Assembly: GCA_947383145.1 (NCBI GenBank)
Contig: CANDCH010000001.1
Span: 372,001 to 436,000, forward strand
Source of the DNA: an uncultured bacterium
Lineage (GTDB): Bacteria > Bacillota > Clostridia > Oscillospirales > Oscillospiraceae
Direction: 5' to 3'
DNA length: 64,000 nt
The position numbers were made by a program, and so were the translations under genes. Positions 7,599 through 15,142 of this stretch are shown here, in pieces. Every line of letters starts with the position of its first letter. Within the stretch, counting starts at the first letter, position 1. The notes below the pieces were generated by a model. The model saw only the letters and a list, made by a program, of their open reading frames with translations. It made no database searches and was not told where the DNA came from.

Positions 7599-8998
7599 GC
7601 GAACAGCCACAGCTTGATTCCGGGGCACCCGAACAGCTGACTCCGAAGCAGCGAATGCTCAACGACAGTATGGACCGGGAGAGGGCCAAAAACCGGGTCC
7701 CGCCGGAAGAAGGCCCCACCGAAACCCAGCGAAGCGGTTTCGATGGGAACAGCGGAGCGGATGAGCTTTCGCCACAGGCGGAAGCGAGTGAGCGCAGCTT
7801 CGGGGCCCCCACCGAAACCCAGCGAAGCGGTTTCGATGGGGAAAGGAGGGACAGCGGAGCGGATGAGCTTTCGCCACAGGCGGAAGCGAGTGAGCGCAGC
7901 TTCGGGGCCCCCACCGAAACCCAGCGAAGCGGTTTCGATGGGGAAAGGAGGGACAGCGGAGCGGATGAGCTTTCGCCACAGGCGGAAGCGAGTGAGCGCA
8001 GCTTGTCCCGACGCGTTTCACGTGAAACAGCGCCGCCCCCCGTTTCGGAGGAGTGGGAGGCCCCCCCTCCCCCGCCGGAGAAAAACCAGCGCTCCCCGGT
8101 GTATGTCTACCTGGCGGTGCTGTTCGGGGCGGCGTTCCTCATGCTGCTGCTGGCCTACTTCGTCCAACAGCGCAACAACACCGCCGCCATGGACGACCTG
8201 CGGACCACCACCAACGCCTCCCGGGAGGAGCTGCTGGAGCGGATTAACGCTCTGGAGGAGGAAAAGGACGCCCTGGAGGAGGACGCGGCGCGGATGCGGG
8301 CCCAGGCCGGAGAGGCCGAGGAACGCCTGAAGGCCCAGGAGGCGGAGAGAGAACGCTGGATGAGTCAGTACACGGATACGGCCCTGAAGCTGGAACGTAC
8401 CGTCATTCTCGGCTGTCTGGAGCGGTTCTGCGCCGAGGAGGACTGGCTGATGGCGGCCTGCGTGGCGGAAGATTCCGACAGCCTCTTCAATCCCCGCAGC
8501 GTCCATCCCAAAATCGACGCCGTCCAGCTCCCCGCCGCCCAGACGGCCCGCTACCTGGAGCTCCGGGACCGGCTGGTGGAGGAGGGCCGCTTACTCCTCT
8601 ATCAGTACTCCGACGGCGGCAGCCACACCGAACGGCCTGTGGCCGCCCAGGGCCGGGAGGTCAACGCCACTCAGGAGAGCCGGGAGGCCGTCAACGCCGC
8701 CCGGAACCTGTGGCGCATCCTCTATTATTACCTGGAGGACAACCCGGAGGCCGCCGCCGGGCTGACGGCGGGCTTCCATGACCCGGAGCTGGGACCTAAC
8801 CTGGAATACCTCAACGGGGACACCTTCCAGCCCTCCACCATCGCGCTGTTTGAGCAGGTCAGGGCGGAGCTGCTGGAGCAGGGCCGGCTGGCGGAGACGG
8901 AGGACGGCCTGCGGTACGCCGAAAACGGCGAACCGGCAGATCTTCCCGCCGGAGAGCCCCCGCTCTATCAGCCGGATTACGACCCAATAAACCAATAG
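7595..8998 (+). CDS. Repeat-containing membrane coiled-coil protein in the parAB operon
   Basis: 467 residues, not a family I recognise. Residues about 41-136 consist of three copies of a 31-34 residue unit (PTETQRSGFDGERRDSGADE, then LSPQAEASERSFGA) encoded by near-identical DNA repeats. A proline-rich linker leads to one membrane segment near 170-190 (VYLAVLFGAAFLMLLLAYFV), a Glu/Arg/Ala-rich coiled coil at about 205-265, and a soluble C-terminal domain. The start codon overlaps the parB stop, so it belongs to the parAB operon. A parS site lies inside the coding sequence at residues 140-145. The hydrophilic repeat looks like an inserted intergenic element that stayed in frame. Confidence 0.75.
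   Translation: MSEQPQLDSGAPEQLTPKQRMLNDSMDRERAKNRVPPEEGPTETQRSGFDGNSGADELSPQAEASERSFGAPTETQRSGFDGERRDSGADELSPQAEASERSFGAPTETQRSGFDGERRDSGADELSPQAEASERSLSRRVSRETAPPPVSEEWEAPPPPPEKNQRSPVYVYLAVLFGAAFLMLLLAYFVQQRNNTAAMDDLRTTTNASREELLERINALEEEKDALEEDAARMRAQAGEAEERLKAQEAERERWMSQYTDTALKLERTVILGCLERFCAEEDWLMAACVAEDSDSLFNPRSVHPKIDAVQLPAAQTARYLELRDRLVEEGRLLLYQYSDGGSHTERPVAAQGREVNATQESREAVNAARNLWRILYYYLEDNPEAAAGLTAGFHDPELGPNLEYLNGDTFQPSTIALFEQVRAELLEQGRLAETEDGLRYAENGEPADLPAGEPPLYQPDYDPINQ
7716..8006 (+). repeat. In-frame tandem DNA repeat, three units, 102-bp period
   Basis: Units begin at CCACCGAAACCCAGCG near 7716, 7809 and 7911. The first unit lacks a 9-bp GAAAGGAGG segment (93 bp); the others are 102 bp and nearly identical. 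Each ends in GCGGAAGCGAGTGAGCGCAG. The length is a multiple of three, so the host frame stays open. Confidence 0.9.
8014..8029. other. parS centromere site 5, inside a coding sequence
   Basis: CGTTTCACGTGAAACA, one mismatch to consensus, read in the host gene as Arg-Val-Ser-Arg-Glu-Thr. It follows the last tandem repeat unit directly. Confidence 0.9.
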
Positions 8999-9013
8999 AA
9001 AAAGGTGATCGCT

Positions 9014-10315
9014 ATGCTGGATATCAAATTCGTCCGGGACAACCCGGAAATTGTAAAAGAGAATATCAAAAAGAAGTTCCAGGAGGAGAAGCTCCCCCTG
9101 GTGGACCGGGTCATCGAGCTGGACCGCCGCAACCGGGACGCCATGACGGAGGCCAACGACCTGCGCTCCCAGCGCAACAAGCTGTCCAAGCAGGTGGGGA
9201 TGCTGATGGGTCAGGCCAAAAAGGACCCCTCCAAGCTGGAGGAGGCCGAGGCCGCCAAGGCCCAGGTGAAGGCCAACGCCGACCGTTTGGCCGAGCTGGA
9301 GCAGCTGGAGGACGAGCTGGCGGCGGAAATTCGGAAGATCATGCTCACCATCCCCAACATCATCGACCCCTCCGTGCCCATCGGAAAGGACGACAGCGAG
9401 AATGTGGAGGTGGAGCGGTTCGGCGAGCCTGTGGTCCCCAGCTTCGACATCCCCTACCACACCGACATCATGGAGCGGTTCGACGGGGTGGACATGGACG
9501 CGGCGGGCCGCGTGTCCGGCGCGGGGTTTTACTACCTCATGGGCGACATCGCCCGGCTCCACGAGGCGGTGCTGGCCTACGCCCGGGACTTCATGATCGG
9601 CAAGGGCTTCACCTTCTGCGTACCCCCCTTCATGATCCACGGAAACGTGGTGGAGGGGGTCATGTCCCAGACCGACATGGACGCCATGATGTACAAGATC
9701 GAGGGGGAGGACCTGTATTTGATCGGGACCAGCGAGCACTCCATGATCGGCAAATTCATCGACCAGATCATCCCCGAGGAGAAGCTGCCCCAGACCCTCA
9801 CCTCCTATTCCCCCTGCTTCCGCAAGGAGAAGGGCTCCCACGGCATCGAGGAGCGGGGCGTGTACCGCATCCACCAGTTTGAGAAGCAGGAGATGATCGT
9901 GGTGTGCCGCCCCGAGGACTCCATGGACTGGTATGAGAAGATGTGGCGGTACTCCGTGGAGCTGTTCCGTTCCATGGACATCCCTGTGCGTCAGCTGGAG
10001 TGCTGCTCCGGCGACCTGGCCGACCTGAAGGTGAAGTCCTGCGACATTGAGGCCTGGTCCCCCCGGCAGAAGAAGTATTTCGAGGTGTGCTCCTGCTCCA
10101 ACCTGGGGGACGCCCAGGCCCGCCGCCTGAAAATGCGGGTGAAGGGAGAAAACGGCTCCTACCTGCCCCACACCCTCAACAACACCGTGGCCGCGCCCCC
10201 CCGTATGCTCATCGCCCTGCTGGAGAACAACCTCCAGGCCGACGGGTCCGTGAAGGTGCCCGCCGTGCTGCGGCCCTATATGGGCGGCACGGAGGTTCTC
10301 TCCCCCAGGCACTGA
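9014..10315 (+). CDS. serS: Seryl-tRNA synthetase
   Basis: 433 residues of class II synthetase: an N-terminal coiled-coil arm at about 30-110 that grips the tRNA-Ser long variable arm, then a catalytic core with motif 2 in SPCFRKEKGSHGIEERGVYR and motif 3 near APPRMLIALLENN. The serine-recognition TxE motif is present as GTSEHS, while common bacterial enzymes read TAEVPL or similar at this point. ATG 9014 follows AAAAAGGTGATC; a GTG three codons earlier overlaps that site and is less likely. It lies 15 bases after the membrane coiled-coil gene and may be co-transcribed with it. Confidence 0.92.
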   Translation: MLDIKFVRDNPEIVKENIKKKFQEEKLPLVDRVIELDRRNRDAMTEANDLRSQRNKLSKQVGMLMGQAKKDPSKLEEAEAAKAQVKANADRLAELEQLEDELAAEIRKIMLTIPNIIDPSVPIGKDDSENVEVERFGEPVVPSFDIPYHTDIMERFDGVDMDAAGRVSGAGFYYLMGDIARLHEAVLAYARDFMIGKGFTFCVPPFMIHGNVVEGVMSQTDMDAMMYKIEGEDLYLIGTSEHSMIGKFIDQIIPEEKLPQTLTSYSPCFRKEKGSHGIEERGVYRIHQFEKQEMIVVCRPEDSMDWYEKMWRYSVELFRSMDIPVRQLECCSGDLADLKVKSCDIEAWSPRQKKYFEVCSCSNLGDAQARRLKMRVKGENGSYLPHTLNNTVAAPPRMLIALLENNLQADGSVKVPAVLRPYMGGTEVLSPRH

Positions 10316-10357
10316 GCCCGTTCCCATCCATCCATTCGACTGTAAGGAGAAATTATC

Positions 10358-10744
10358 ATGAAAAAGTTCTGGAAAGTGCTGGGCCTCGCCGCCATCGCCG
10401 CCGCCGTTCCCGTCCGCGTCCGCCGGGACGAGGACACCGGAAAGAAGAAGTACCAGTCTCTGCTGCTCTCCTTTGACGTGGGCCCCGACGAGGAGGGCAT
10501 CGGCACCGAGATCGGCATCAACGTGGGCGAGGGCCTGCTCACCAACGCCATCGGCGGGCTGGTCAACGCCAAGAAGGAGTCCAAGCTGTTCACCGACGAC
10601 CCGGAGGAGGCCGTCCTCTTCGCCGACGGCGAGCCAGAGGCCGCCGCCGTGGAGCCCATCCAGGAGACCGCCGCCGCGGAGGATACCCCCGCCCAAGCCG
10701 GAGAGGCCGAAGCCACCGAGGAGGACTTCGACCCCGAGCTGTAA
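10358..10744 (+). CDS. Small protein with hydrophobic N-terminus, unknown function
   Basis: 128 residues. MKKFWKVLGLAAIAAAVPV looks like a signal or anchor, although no cleavage site is convincing. A central conserved-looking segment (YQSLLLSFDVGPDEEGIGTE) includes a glycine-rich stretch, and the tail is very acidic and alanine-rich. AAGGAG precedes ATG 10358. It sits in a tight plus-strand run between serS and a small membrane protein. I do not recognise a family. Confidence 0.65.
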   Translation: MKKFWKVLGLAAIAAAVPVRVRRDEDTGKKKYQSLLLSFDVGPDEEGIGTEIGINVGEGLLTNAIGGLVNAKKESKLFTDDPEEAVLFADGEPEAAAVEPIQETAAAEDTPAQAGEAEATEEDFDPEL

Positions 10745-10753
10745 GGAGACGCC

Positions 10754-11101
10754 ATGCCTGACGCCAACGAGAAGGACCCCAAGGAGCAGCGGTCCGGCTA
10801 CACCCCCGCCTCCTTCGAGAAGCGGGCCGCCGCCTGGATGGGCATCGCCTACGTGCTTATGCTGCTGTTCGTCATCAACTTCGCCATTTACACCGGCGGG
10901 CGGCAGCTCCCGGGCACCTTTCCCCTGTTCTTAGTGCCCGTATCGGTGGCCCTGGCGGTGGTGGCCGTCCACCGCATGAGAAACGGCGCCATTGCCGGAG
11001 GAATCCCGGGAGGCGTGGCCGTCCTGGCCGTCTGCGCCCTGGGAACCGTGCTGGGGCTGGCCCTGGGGGTTCCCGCCCTCATCGCCGCCTTCGGAGGGTG
11101 A
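10754..11101 (+). CDS. Small three-helix membrane protein, unknown function
   Basis: 115 residues with a hydrophilic 25-residue N-terminus and three hydrophobic segments (WMGIAYVLMLLFVINFAIY; FPLFLVPVSVALAVVAV; GVAVLAVCALGTVLGLALGV). TAAGGAGACGCC precedes ATG 10754 and includes the previous stop codon, so the two genes are coupled. rsmG begins three bases after its stop. No family recognised. Confidence 0.7.
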   Translation: MPDANEKDPKEQRSGYTPASFEKRAAAWMGIAYVLMLLFVINFAIYTGGRQLPGTFPLFLVPVSVALAVVAVHRMRNGAIAGGIPGGVAVLAVCALGTVLGLALGVPALIAAFGG

Positions 11102-11104
11102 GCC

Positions 11105-11842
11105 GTGGACAGCCATGACATCCAGGCCGTCGAGGACATCCTCCGCCGGGGGCTGGAGACGTACGGACTCACCCGCCGGACCGGCCCCGGCGCCGTCCCA
11201 AAGCTGGCGCAATACTGCCGGTCCCTGCTGGACAAAAACCGGGAGATGAACCTCACCGCCATCACCGATCCCACAGACGCGGCCAACCTCCACATGCTGG
11301 ACTGCGCCGCCCTGCTGAACTGCGCCCAGCTGGAGGGCAAAACCCTCATCGACGTGGGCACTGGGGCGGGGTTCCCCGGCATGGCGCTGAAAATTCTGGT
11401 CCCCTCCCTGGAGGTTGCCCTGCTGGACAGCCTCAAAAAACGGCTGGACTGGCTGGACCAGCTGAGCCGGGAGCTGGAGGTCTCCGGAATGCGCGCCATC
11501 CACGGCCGCGCCGAGGAGGCCGGACAGGACCCCGCCCTCCGGGAACGCTTCGACTTCGCCACCGCCCGGGCGGTGGCCGGCCTGCCTCTGCTGTGCGAGC
11601 TGTGCCTGCCCTTTGTCAAGGTGGGCGGACGGTTTTTGGCCATGAAGGGCGTGGGCTGCGATCAGGAGGTGGACGGCGCCCAATCCGCCCTCCGAACCCT
11701 GGGGGGACGGGTGGAGCGGTGCGTCGACTACGCCATCCCCGGAACCGACGTGGTCCACCGGGTGGTTATCGTGGAGAAAACCGCCCCGACTCCGCCCAAG
11801 TACCCCCGCCGGTGGGCAAAAATACAAAAATCTCCCCTCTAA
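11105..11842 (+). CDS. rsmG: 16S rRNA (guanine-527-N7) methyltransferase RsmG
   Basis: 245 residues, a Rossmann methyltransferase with the SAM-binding motif LIDVGTGAGFPGMALKI and the family segments NLTAITDP and ATARAVAGLPLLCELC. It methylates G527 in helix 18 of 16S rRNA; loss gives low-level streptomycin resistance. The start is GTG 11105, just after the preceding stop with GGAGGGTGAGCC as ribosome site. RsmG is usually part of the jag-mnmE-mnmG-rsmG-noc-parA-parB run; here it has kept company with the par genes but not with mnmE/G. Confidence 0.95.
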   Translation: MDSHDIQAVEDILRRGLETYGLTRRTGPGAVPKLAQYCRSLLDKNREMNLTAITDPTDAANLHMLDCAALLNCAQLEGKTLIDVGTGAGFPGMALKILVPSLEVALLDSLKKRLDWLDQLSRELEVSGMRAIHGRAEEAGQDPALRERFDFATARAVAGLPLLCELCLPFVKVGGRFLAMKGVGCDQEVDGAQSALRTLGGRVERCVDYAIPGTDVVHRVVIVEKTAPTPPKYPRRWAKIQKSPL

Positions 11843-11861
11843 AACCGCAAATCCCGGCCAG

Positions 11862-11894
11862 CTGAAAATTTTCGAATATTTTTTTCAGTTTTTT
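11862..11894 (+). terminator. Weak AT-rich terminator after rsmG
   Basis: CTGAAAA at 11862-11868 pairs with TTTTCAG at 11882-11888 and is followed by six T residues. The stem is AT-rich and short, so strength is uncertain. Confidence 0.45.
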
Positions 11895-11905
11895 CACAAT
11901 TTTTG

Positions 11906-11934
11906 TTGTCATTTTCATCAATTCGTGCTATGAT
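11906..11934 (+). promoter_or_regulatory. Promoter of the MinD-like gene
   Basis: TTGTCA at 11906-11911, a 17-base spacer and TATGAT at 11929-11934, followed by the AAGGAGG ribosome site at 11949-11955. Confidence 0.75.
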
Positions 11935-11962
11935 TTGGAGTGTATCGGAAGGAGGCCGTTCT

Positions 11963-12694
11963 ATGGGCACCGCCGTTATGGTCACATCGGGAAAGGGCGG
12001 CACCGGCAAGACCTCCCTCACCGCGGGCGCCGCCTCCTGTCTGGCGGCGCTGGGCCGCCGGGTGCTGTGCATCGACCTGGACATCGGCCTGCGCAATCTG
12101 GACTTGACCCTCGGCCTGTCCGACCGGGCCCTGATGGATTTCACCGACGTGATGGACTACCGCTGCTCCCTGCTCAGCGCGGCGGTGGAACAGCCTGAAA
12201 TCCGGGGCTTGTTCCTGCTCACCGCCCCCCTGTCCGCCGGAGAGCTGGACCGGGAGCGCTTCCGGGAGGTTGTGGATGAGGCCAAGGACTATTTTGACTT
12301 TATATTCATGGACTCCCCTGCGGGACTGGGGGAAGGCTTCCAGCTGGCCATGGCCGCCGCCGACCGGGCCGTGGTGGTGTCCGCCGTGGACCCCGCCGCC
12401 CTGCGGGACGCCCAGCGGGCCGTCACGGAGCTCCACTCCCTTCCCCAGCTCCATCTTGTGATGAACCGGGTGAATTCCCGCCTCATCGCCAAGCTGCGCA
12501 CCTCCATCGACAGCGCCATGGACACCGCCGGACTGCCCCTGCTGGGGGTGGTGCCCGAGGACCCCGCCGTGACCATGGCCGCCGCCGCGGGAATCCCTCT
12601 GGTTCTCCTCAGCCACAAGGGCGCGGCCCCCGCCTATCTCAACGTCGCCAAGAGGCTCCTGGGACAGCGGGTTCCCCTGCTCCGCATCCGCTGA
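11963..12694 (+). CDS. MinD/FlhG-like P-loop ATPase
   Basis: 243 residues. The deviant Walker A is GKGGTGKTS at about residues 10-18, with the MinD-like DLDIGLRNLDLTLGL and FIFMDSPAGLGEGF following. The C-terminus ends in basic and hydrophobic residues (KRLLGQRVPLLRIR) that could form a MinD-type membrane-targeting helix. MinD proteins position division with MinC; no minC or minE lies next to it. An FlhG/YlxH role is possible, but no flagellar gene is nearby. It has its own promoter; mgsA follows 35 bases later. Confidence 0.8.
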   Translation: MGTAVMVTSGKGGTGKTSLTAGAASCLAALGRRVLCIDLDIGLRNLDLTLGLSDRALMDFTDVMDYRCSLLSAAVEQPEIRGLFLLTAPLSAGELDRERFREVVDEAKDYFDFIFMDSPAGLGEGFQLAMAAADRAVVVSAVDPAALRDAQRAVTELHSLPQLHLVMNRVNSRLIAKLRTSIDSAMDTAGLPLLGVVPEDPAVTMAAAAGIPLVLLSHKGAAPAYLNVAKRLLGQRVPLLRIR

Positions 12695-12729
12695 CCCAAC
12701 CCCCACACTCCATAGAAAGGACGATCTGC

Positions 12730-13143
12730 ATGAACATTGCCCTGATGAGCCATGACAACAAAAAAGAACTGATGGTCCAATTCTGCATCGCCTATTGCGG
12801 GATTCTCTCCAAACACACCGTCTGCGCCACCAGCAACACCGGCCGACAGGTCGCGGAGGCCACCGGCCTGCCTGTTCAGCTTTTCCTGGCGCACACCCAG
12901 GGCGGCTCCCAGCAGATCGGCGCGCGCATCGCCTATGATGAGATCGACATGGTCCTCTTCTTCAACGACCCCACCTCCGACGAGCTGGAAAAGGACCTGA
13001 GCTATATCATCAACCTGTGCGACCAGCACAACGTACCCATCGCCACCAACTCCGCCTCCGCGGAAATGCTCATCCACGGCTTGGCCCGGGGCGATCTGGA
13101 TTGGCGGCTCATCAGCCACCCCACCGCGCCTTTGAAGGTATAA
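12730..13143 (+). CDS. mgsA: Methylglyoxal synthase-like protein with altered active-site residues
   Basis: 137 residues that align along the whole length with MgsA (MNIALMSHDNKKELMVQF, EATGLPVQLFL, NVPIATNSASAEMLI). MgsA converts dihydroxyacetone phosphate to methylglyoxal. Key positions differ: the GGDQQ motif carrying the catalytic Asp (Asp71 in E. coli) reads GGSQQIG, the phosphate-binding TGTTG reads TSNTG, and the SGPxGG and PHxPD segments are also changed. It may be a divergent enzyme, an allosteric MGS-like domain or an inactive homologue. It has an AAAGGACGATCTGC leader, and its stop overlaps the next promoter. Confidence 0.75.
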   Translation: MNIALMSHDNKKELMVQFCIAYCGILSKHTVCATSNTGRQVAEATGLPVQLFLAHTQGGSQQIGARIAYDEIDMVLFFNDPTSDELEKDLSYIINLCDQHNVPIATNSASAEMLIHGLARGDLDWRLISHPTAPLKV

Positions 13144-13146
13144 GCC

Positions 13147-13174
13147 TTGACTTTTTGGGCAGGACTGATATAAT
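13147..13174 (+). promoter_or_regulatory. Promoter upstream of the tandem-repeat leader and hisS
   Basis: TTGACT at 13147-13152, a 16-base spacer and TATAAT at 13169-13174, beginning four bases after the mgsA stop codon. Transcripts would carry a leader of about 540 bases across the repeat array. No T-box sequence was found in it. Confidence 0.75.
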
Positions 13175-13256
13175 TGACAGGCCCTCAAACGGTTTCACGC
13201 TCTCGTCCCGGCATGGGGGCGGGAGCGTTGCGCTTTCTGCCTCCGGCGGGCCCTTT

Positions 13257-13692
13257 TTCGGTTCCTTTTTCCTTCAAGCGGAATCATCCGCATATGCCTC
13301 TGCGGCCGTCCTCCGGCCTTTCGGTATCGACCGCGACGGCAGCGGCCTAAAGTTCTTTTTCGGTTCCTTTTTCCTTCAAGCGGAATCATCCGCATATGCC
13401 TCCGTGGCCGTCCCCCGGCCTTTCAGTATCGACCGCGACGGCAGCGGCCTAAACTTCTTTTTCGGTTCCTTTTTCCTTCAAGCGGAATCATCCGCATATG
13501 CCTCCGTGGCCGTCCCCCGGCCTTTCAGTATCGACCGCGACGGCAGCGGCCTAAAGTTCTTTTTCGGTTCCTTTTTCTTTCAAGCGGAATCATCCGCATA
13601 TACCTCCGTGGCCGTTCCCTGGCCTTCCGGCATTGACCGCGACGGCAGCGGCCTAAAGTTCTTTTTCGGTTCCTTTTTCTTTCAAGAAAAAG
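13257..13692 (+). repeat. 102-bp tandem repeat array upstream of hisS
   Basis: Four full units starting at TTCGGTTCC 13257, 13359, 13461 and 13563, each exactly 102 bp and nearly identical, then a fifth truncated start at 13665. The last start runs into a perfect hairpin GTTCCTTTTTCTT / AAGAAAAAGGAAC (about 13669-13696). Within units, CGGAATCATCCG is a small palindrome. The 102-bp period leaves a plus-strand frame open, but no gene is supported. This array fills most of the 582-base gap before hisS. Confidence 0.9.
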
Positions 13693-13725
13693 GAACAAAG
13701 CCCGTTTCTGAAAGGAGAATTCACC

Positions 13726-15093
13726 ATGGCAAAACAAAAGCCGCGCACCCTCTCCGGGTTCATGGAGCTGCTCCCCGCACGGCAGGCCCAGTTTGAGCGG
13801 ATGGCGGAGCTGCTGCGCCGCTCCTACTCCCTCTATGGCTTCACCCCTCTGGACACTCCTATTATCGAGGCCAGCGAGGTGCTCCTGGCCAAGGCCGGCG
13901 GCGAGACGGAAAAACAGATCTACCGCTTTACCAAGGGGGACTCCGACCTGTCCCTGCGGTTTGATCTCACCGTCCCCCTGGCCAAATACGTGGCCCTCCA
14001 CTACGCCGAGCTGTCCTTCCCCTTCCGCCGGTTCCAGATCGGCAAGGTCTACCGGGGGGAGCGGGCTCAGCGGGGCCGGTTCCGGGAGTTCTATCAGGCG
14101 GACATCGACGTGATCGGCGACGGAAAGCTGGACATCGTCAATGAGGCGGAAATCCCCGCCATCATCTGCCAGACCTTCACCAGCCTGGGGCTGGAGCGCT
14201 TCCAGATCCGGGTGAACAACCGAAAGGTGCTCAACGGCTTTTACGCCATGCTGGGCCTCTCCGACAGGGCCGGGGACGTGATGCGCACCGTGGACAAGCT
14301 CCCCAAAATCGGCCCGGAAAAGGTGCGGGAGCTGCTCACCGGGGAGGATATTGCCCTCACCGGGGACCAGGCCGGCGAAATTCTGAAGTTCATCTCCATT
14401 ACGGGCAGTAATCACGAGGTGCTTAATTCCTTGGAGGCATACCGGGGGCGACACGAGCTGTTTGACCAAGGGCTGGACGAGCTGTCCACCGTGGTCAAAT
14501 ACCTGGGGGCCTTCGGCGTGCCCGAGGAGAAATTTGCTGTGGACCTCACCATCGCCCGGGGGCTGGACTACTACACCGGCACCGTCTACGAGACCTTCAT
14601 GACCAGCCACCCCGAGATCGGCTCCATCTGCTCCGGCGGGCGGTATGACAACCTCGCGGAATATTACACCGATAAACAACTCCCAGGCGTGGGCATCTCC
14701 ATCGGCCTCACCCGGCTGTTCTACGTGCTGGAGGAGCAGGGCCTGCTCAGCGATCAGCTTCTCACCGCCCCCGCCGACGTGCTCATCCTGCCCATGACGG
14801 ACGACCTCTCCCCCGCTATTGCCTTCGCCACAAAGCTCCGCGCCGCCGGGGTTCGGGCCCAGCTCTACACCGAGCCCAAAAAGTTCAAGCAGAAAATGGC
14901 CTACGCCGACCGGCTGCGGGTCCCCTTCGCCGCCTTCCTGGGGGAGGACGAGATCAGCCAGGGCAAGGTGTCCCTCAAGGACATGGCCACCGGGGAGCAG
15001 CGGCTGATGAGCACGGGCGAAGCCGCCCAGGCCGTGCTGTCCGCCCTGGAGGCGGGGCGGAACGCCGCGCCCATCCGGGAAAAAGAGGAATAA
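13726..15093 (+). CDS. hisS: Histidyl-tRNA synthetase
   Basis: 455 residues, class II. Motif 2 is in VYRGERAQRGRFREFYQADI; histidine-binding segments are GLDYYTGTVYE and SGGRYDNLAEYY; a C-terminal anticodon-binding domain covers about 330-440. ATG 13726 follows AAAGGAGAATTCACC. In Firmicutes hisS and aspS are usually adjacent; here a small unknown gene separates them. The long repeat-containing leader is not a recognisable T-box. Confidence 0.95.
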   Translation: MAKQKPRTLSGFMELLPARQAQFERMAELLRRSYSLYGFTPLDTPIIEASEVLLAKAGGETEKQIYRFTKGDSDLSLRFDLTVPLAKYVALHYAELSFPFRRFQIGKVYRGERAQRGRFREFYQADIDVIGDGKLDIVNEAEIPAIICQTFTSLGLERFQIRVNNRKVLNGFYAMLGLSDRAGDVMRTVDKLPKIGPEKVRELLTGEDIALTGDQAGEILKFISITGSNHEVLNSLEAYRGRHELFDQGLDELSTVVKYLGAFGVPEEKFAVDLTIARGLDYYTGTVYETFMTSHPEIGSICSGGRYDNLAEYYTDKQLPGVGISIGLTRLFYVLEEQGLLSDQLLTAPADVLILPMTDDLSPAIAFATKLRAAGVRAQLYTEPKKFKQKMAYADRLRVPFAAFLGEDEISQGKVSLKDMATGEQRLMSTGEAAQAVLSALEAGRNAAPIREKEE

Positions 15094-15142
15094 CTATCCG
15101 ATTTATTTCCACAAAATATTACAATTCGGATAGGAGCGCGCC

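Noticed and set aside
7659..8021. Antisense frame over the 7.7-8.0 kb repeats
   Set aside because: It follows from the repeat DNA and has no start signals.
13257..13692. CRISPR array
   Set aside because: The units are 102 bp contiguous copies without unique spacers and no cas gene is present.
13175..13725. T-box leader before hisS
   Set aside because: No AGGGTGGNACCGCG-type T-box sequence is present.
13017..13796. Plus-strand open frame with 34-residue repeats across the hisS leader
   Set aside because: It starts inside mgsA in another frame, has no ribosome site and is explained by a 102-bp DNA repeat that happens to be a multiple of three.
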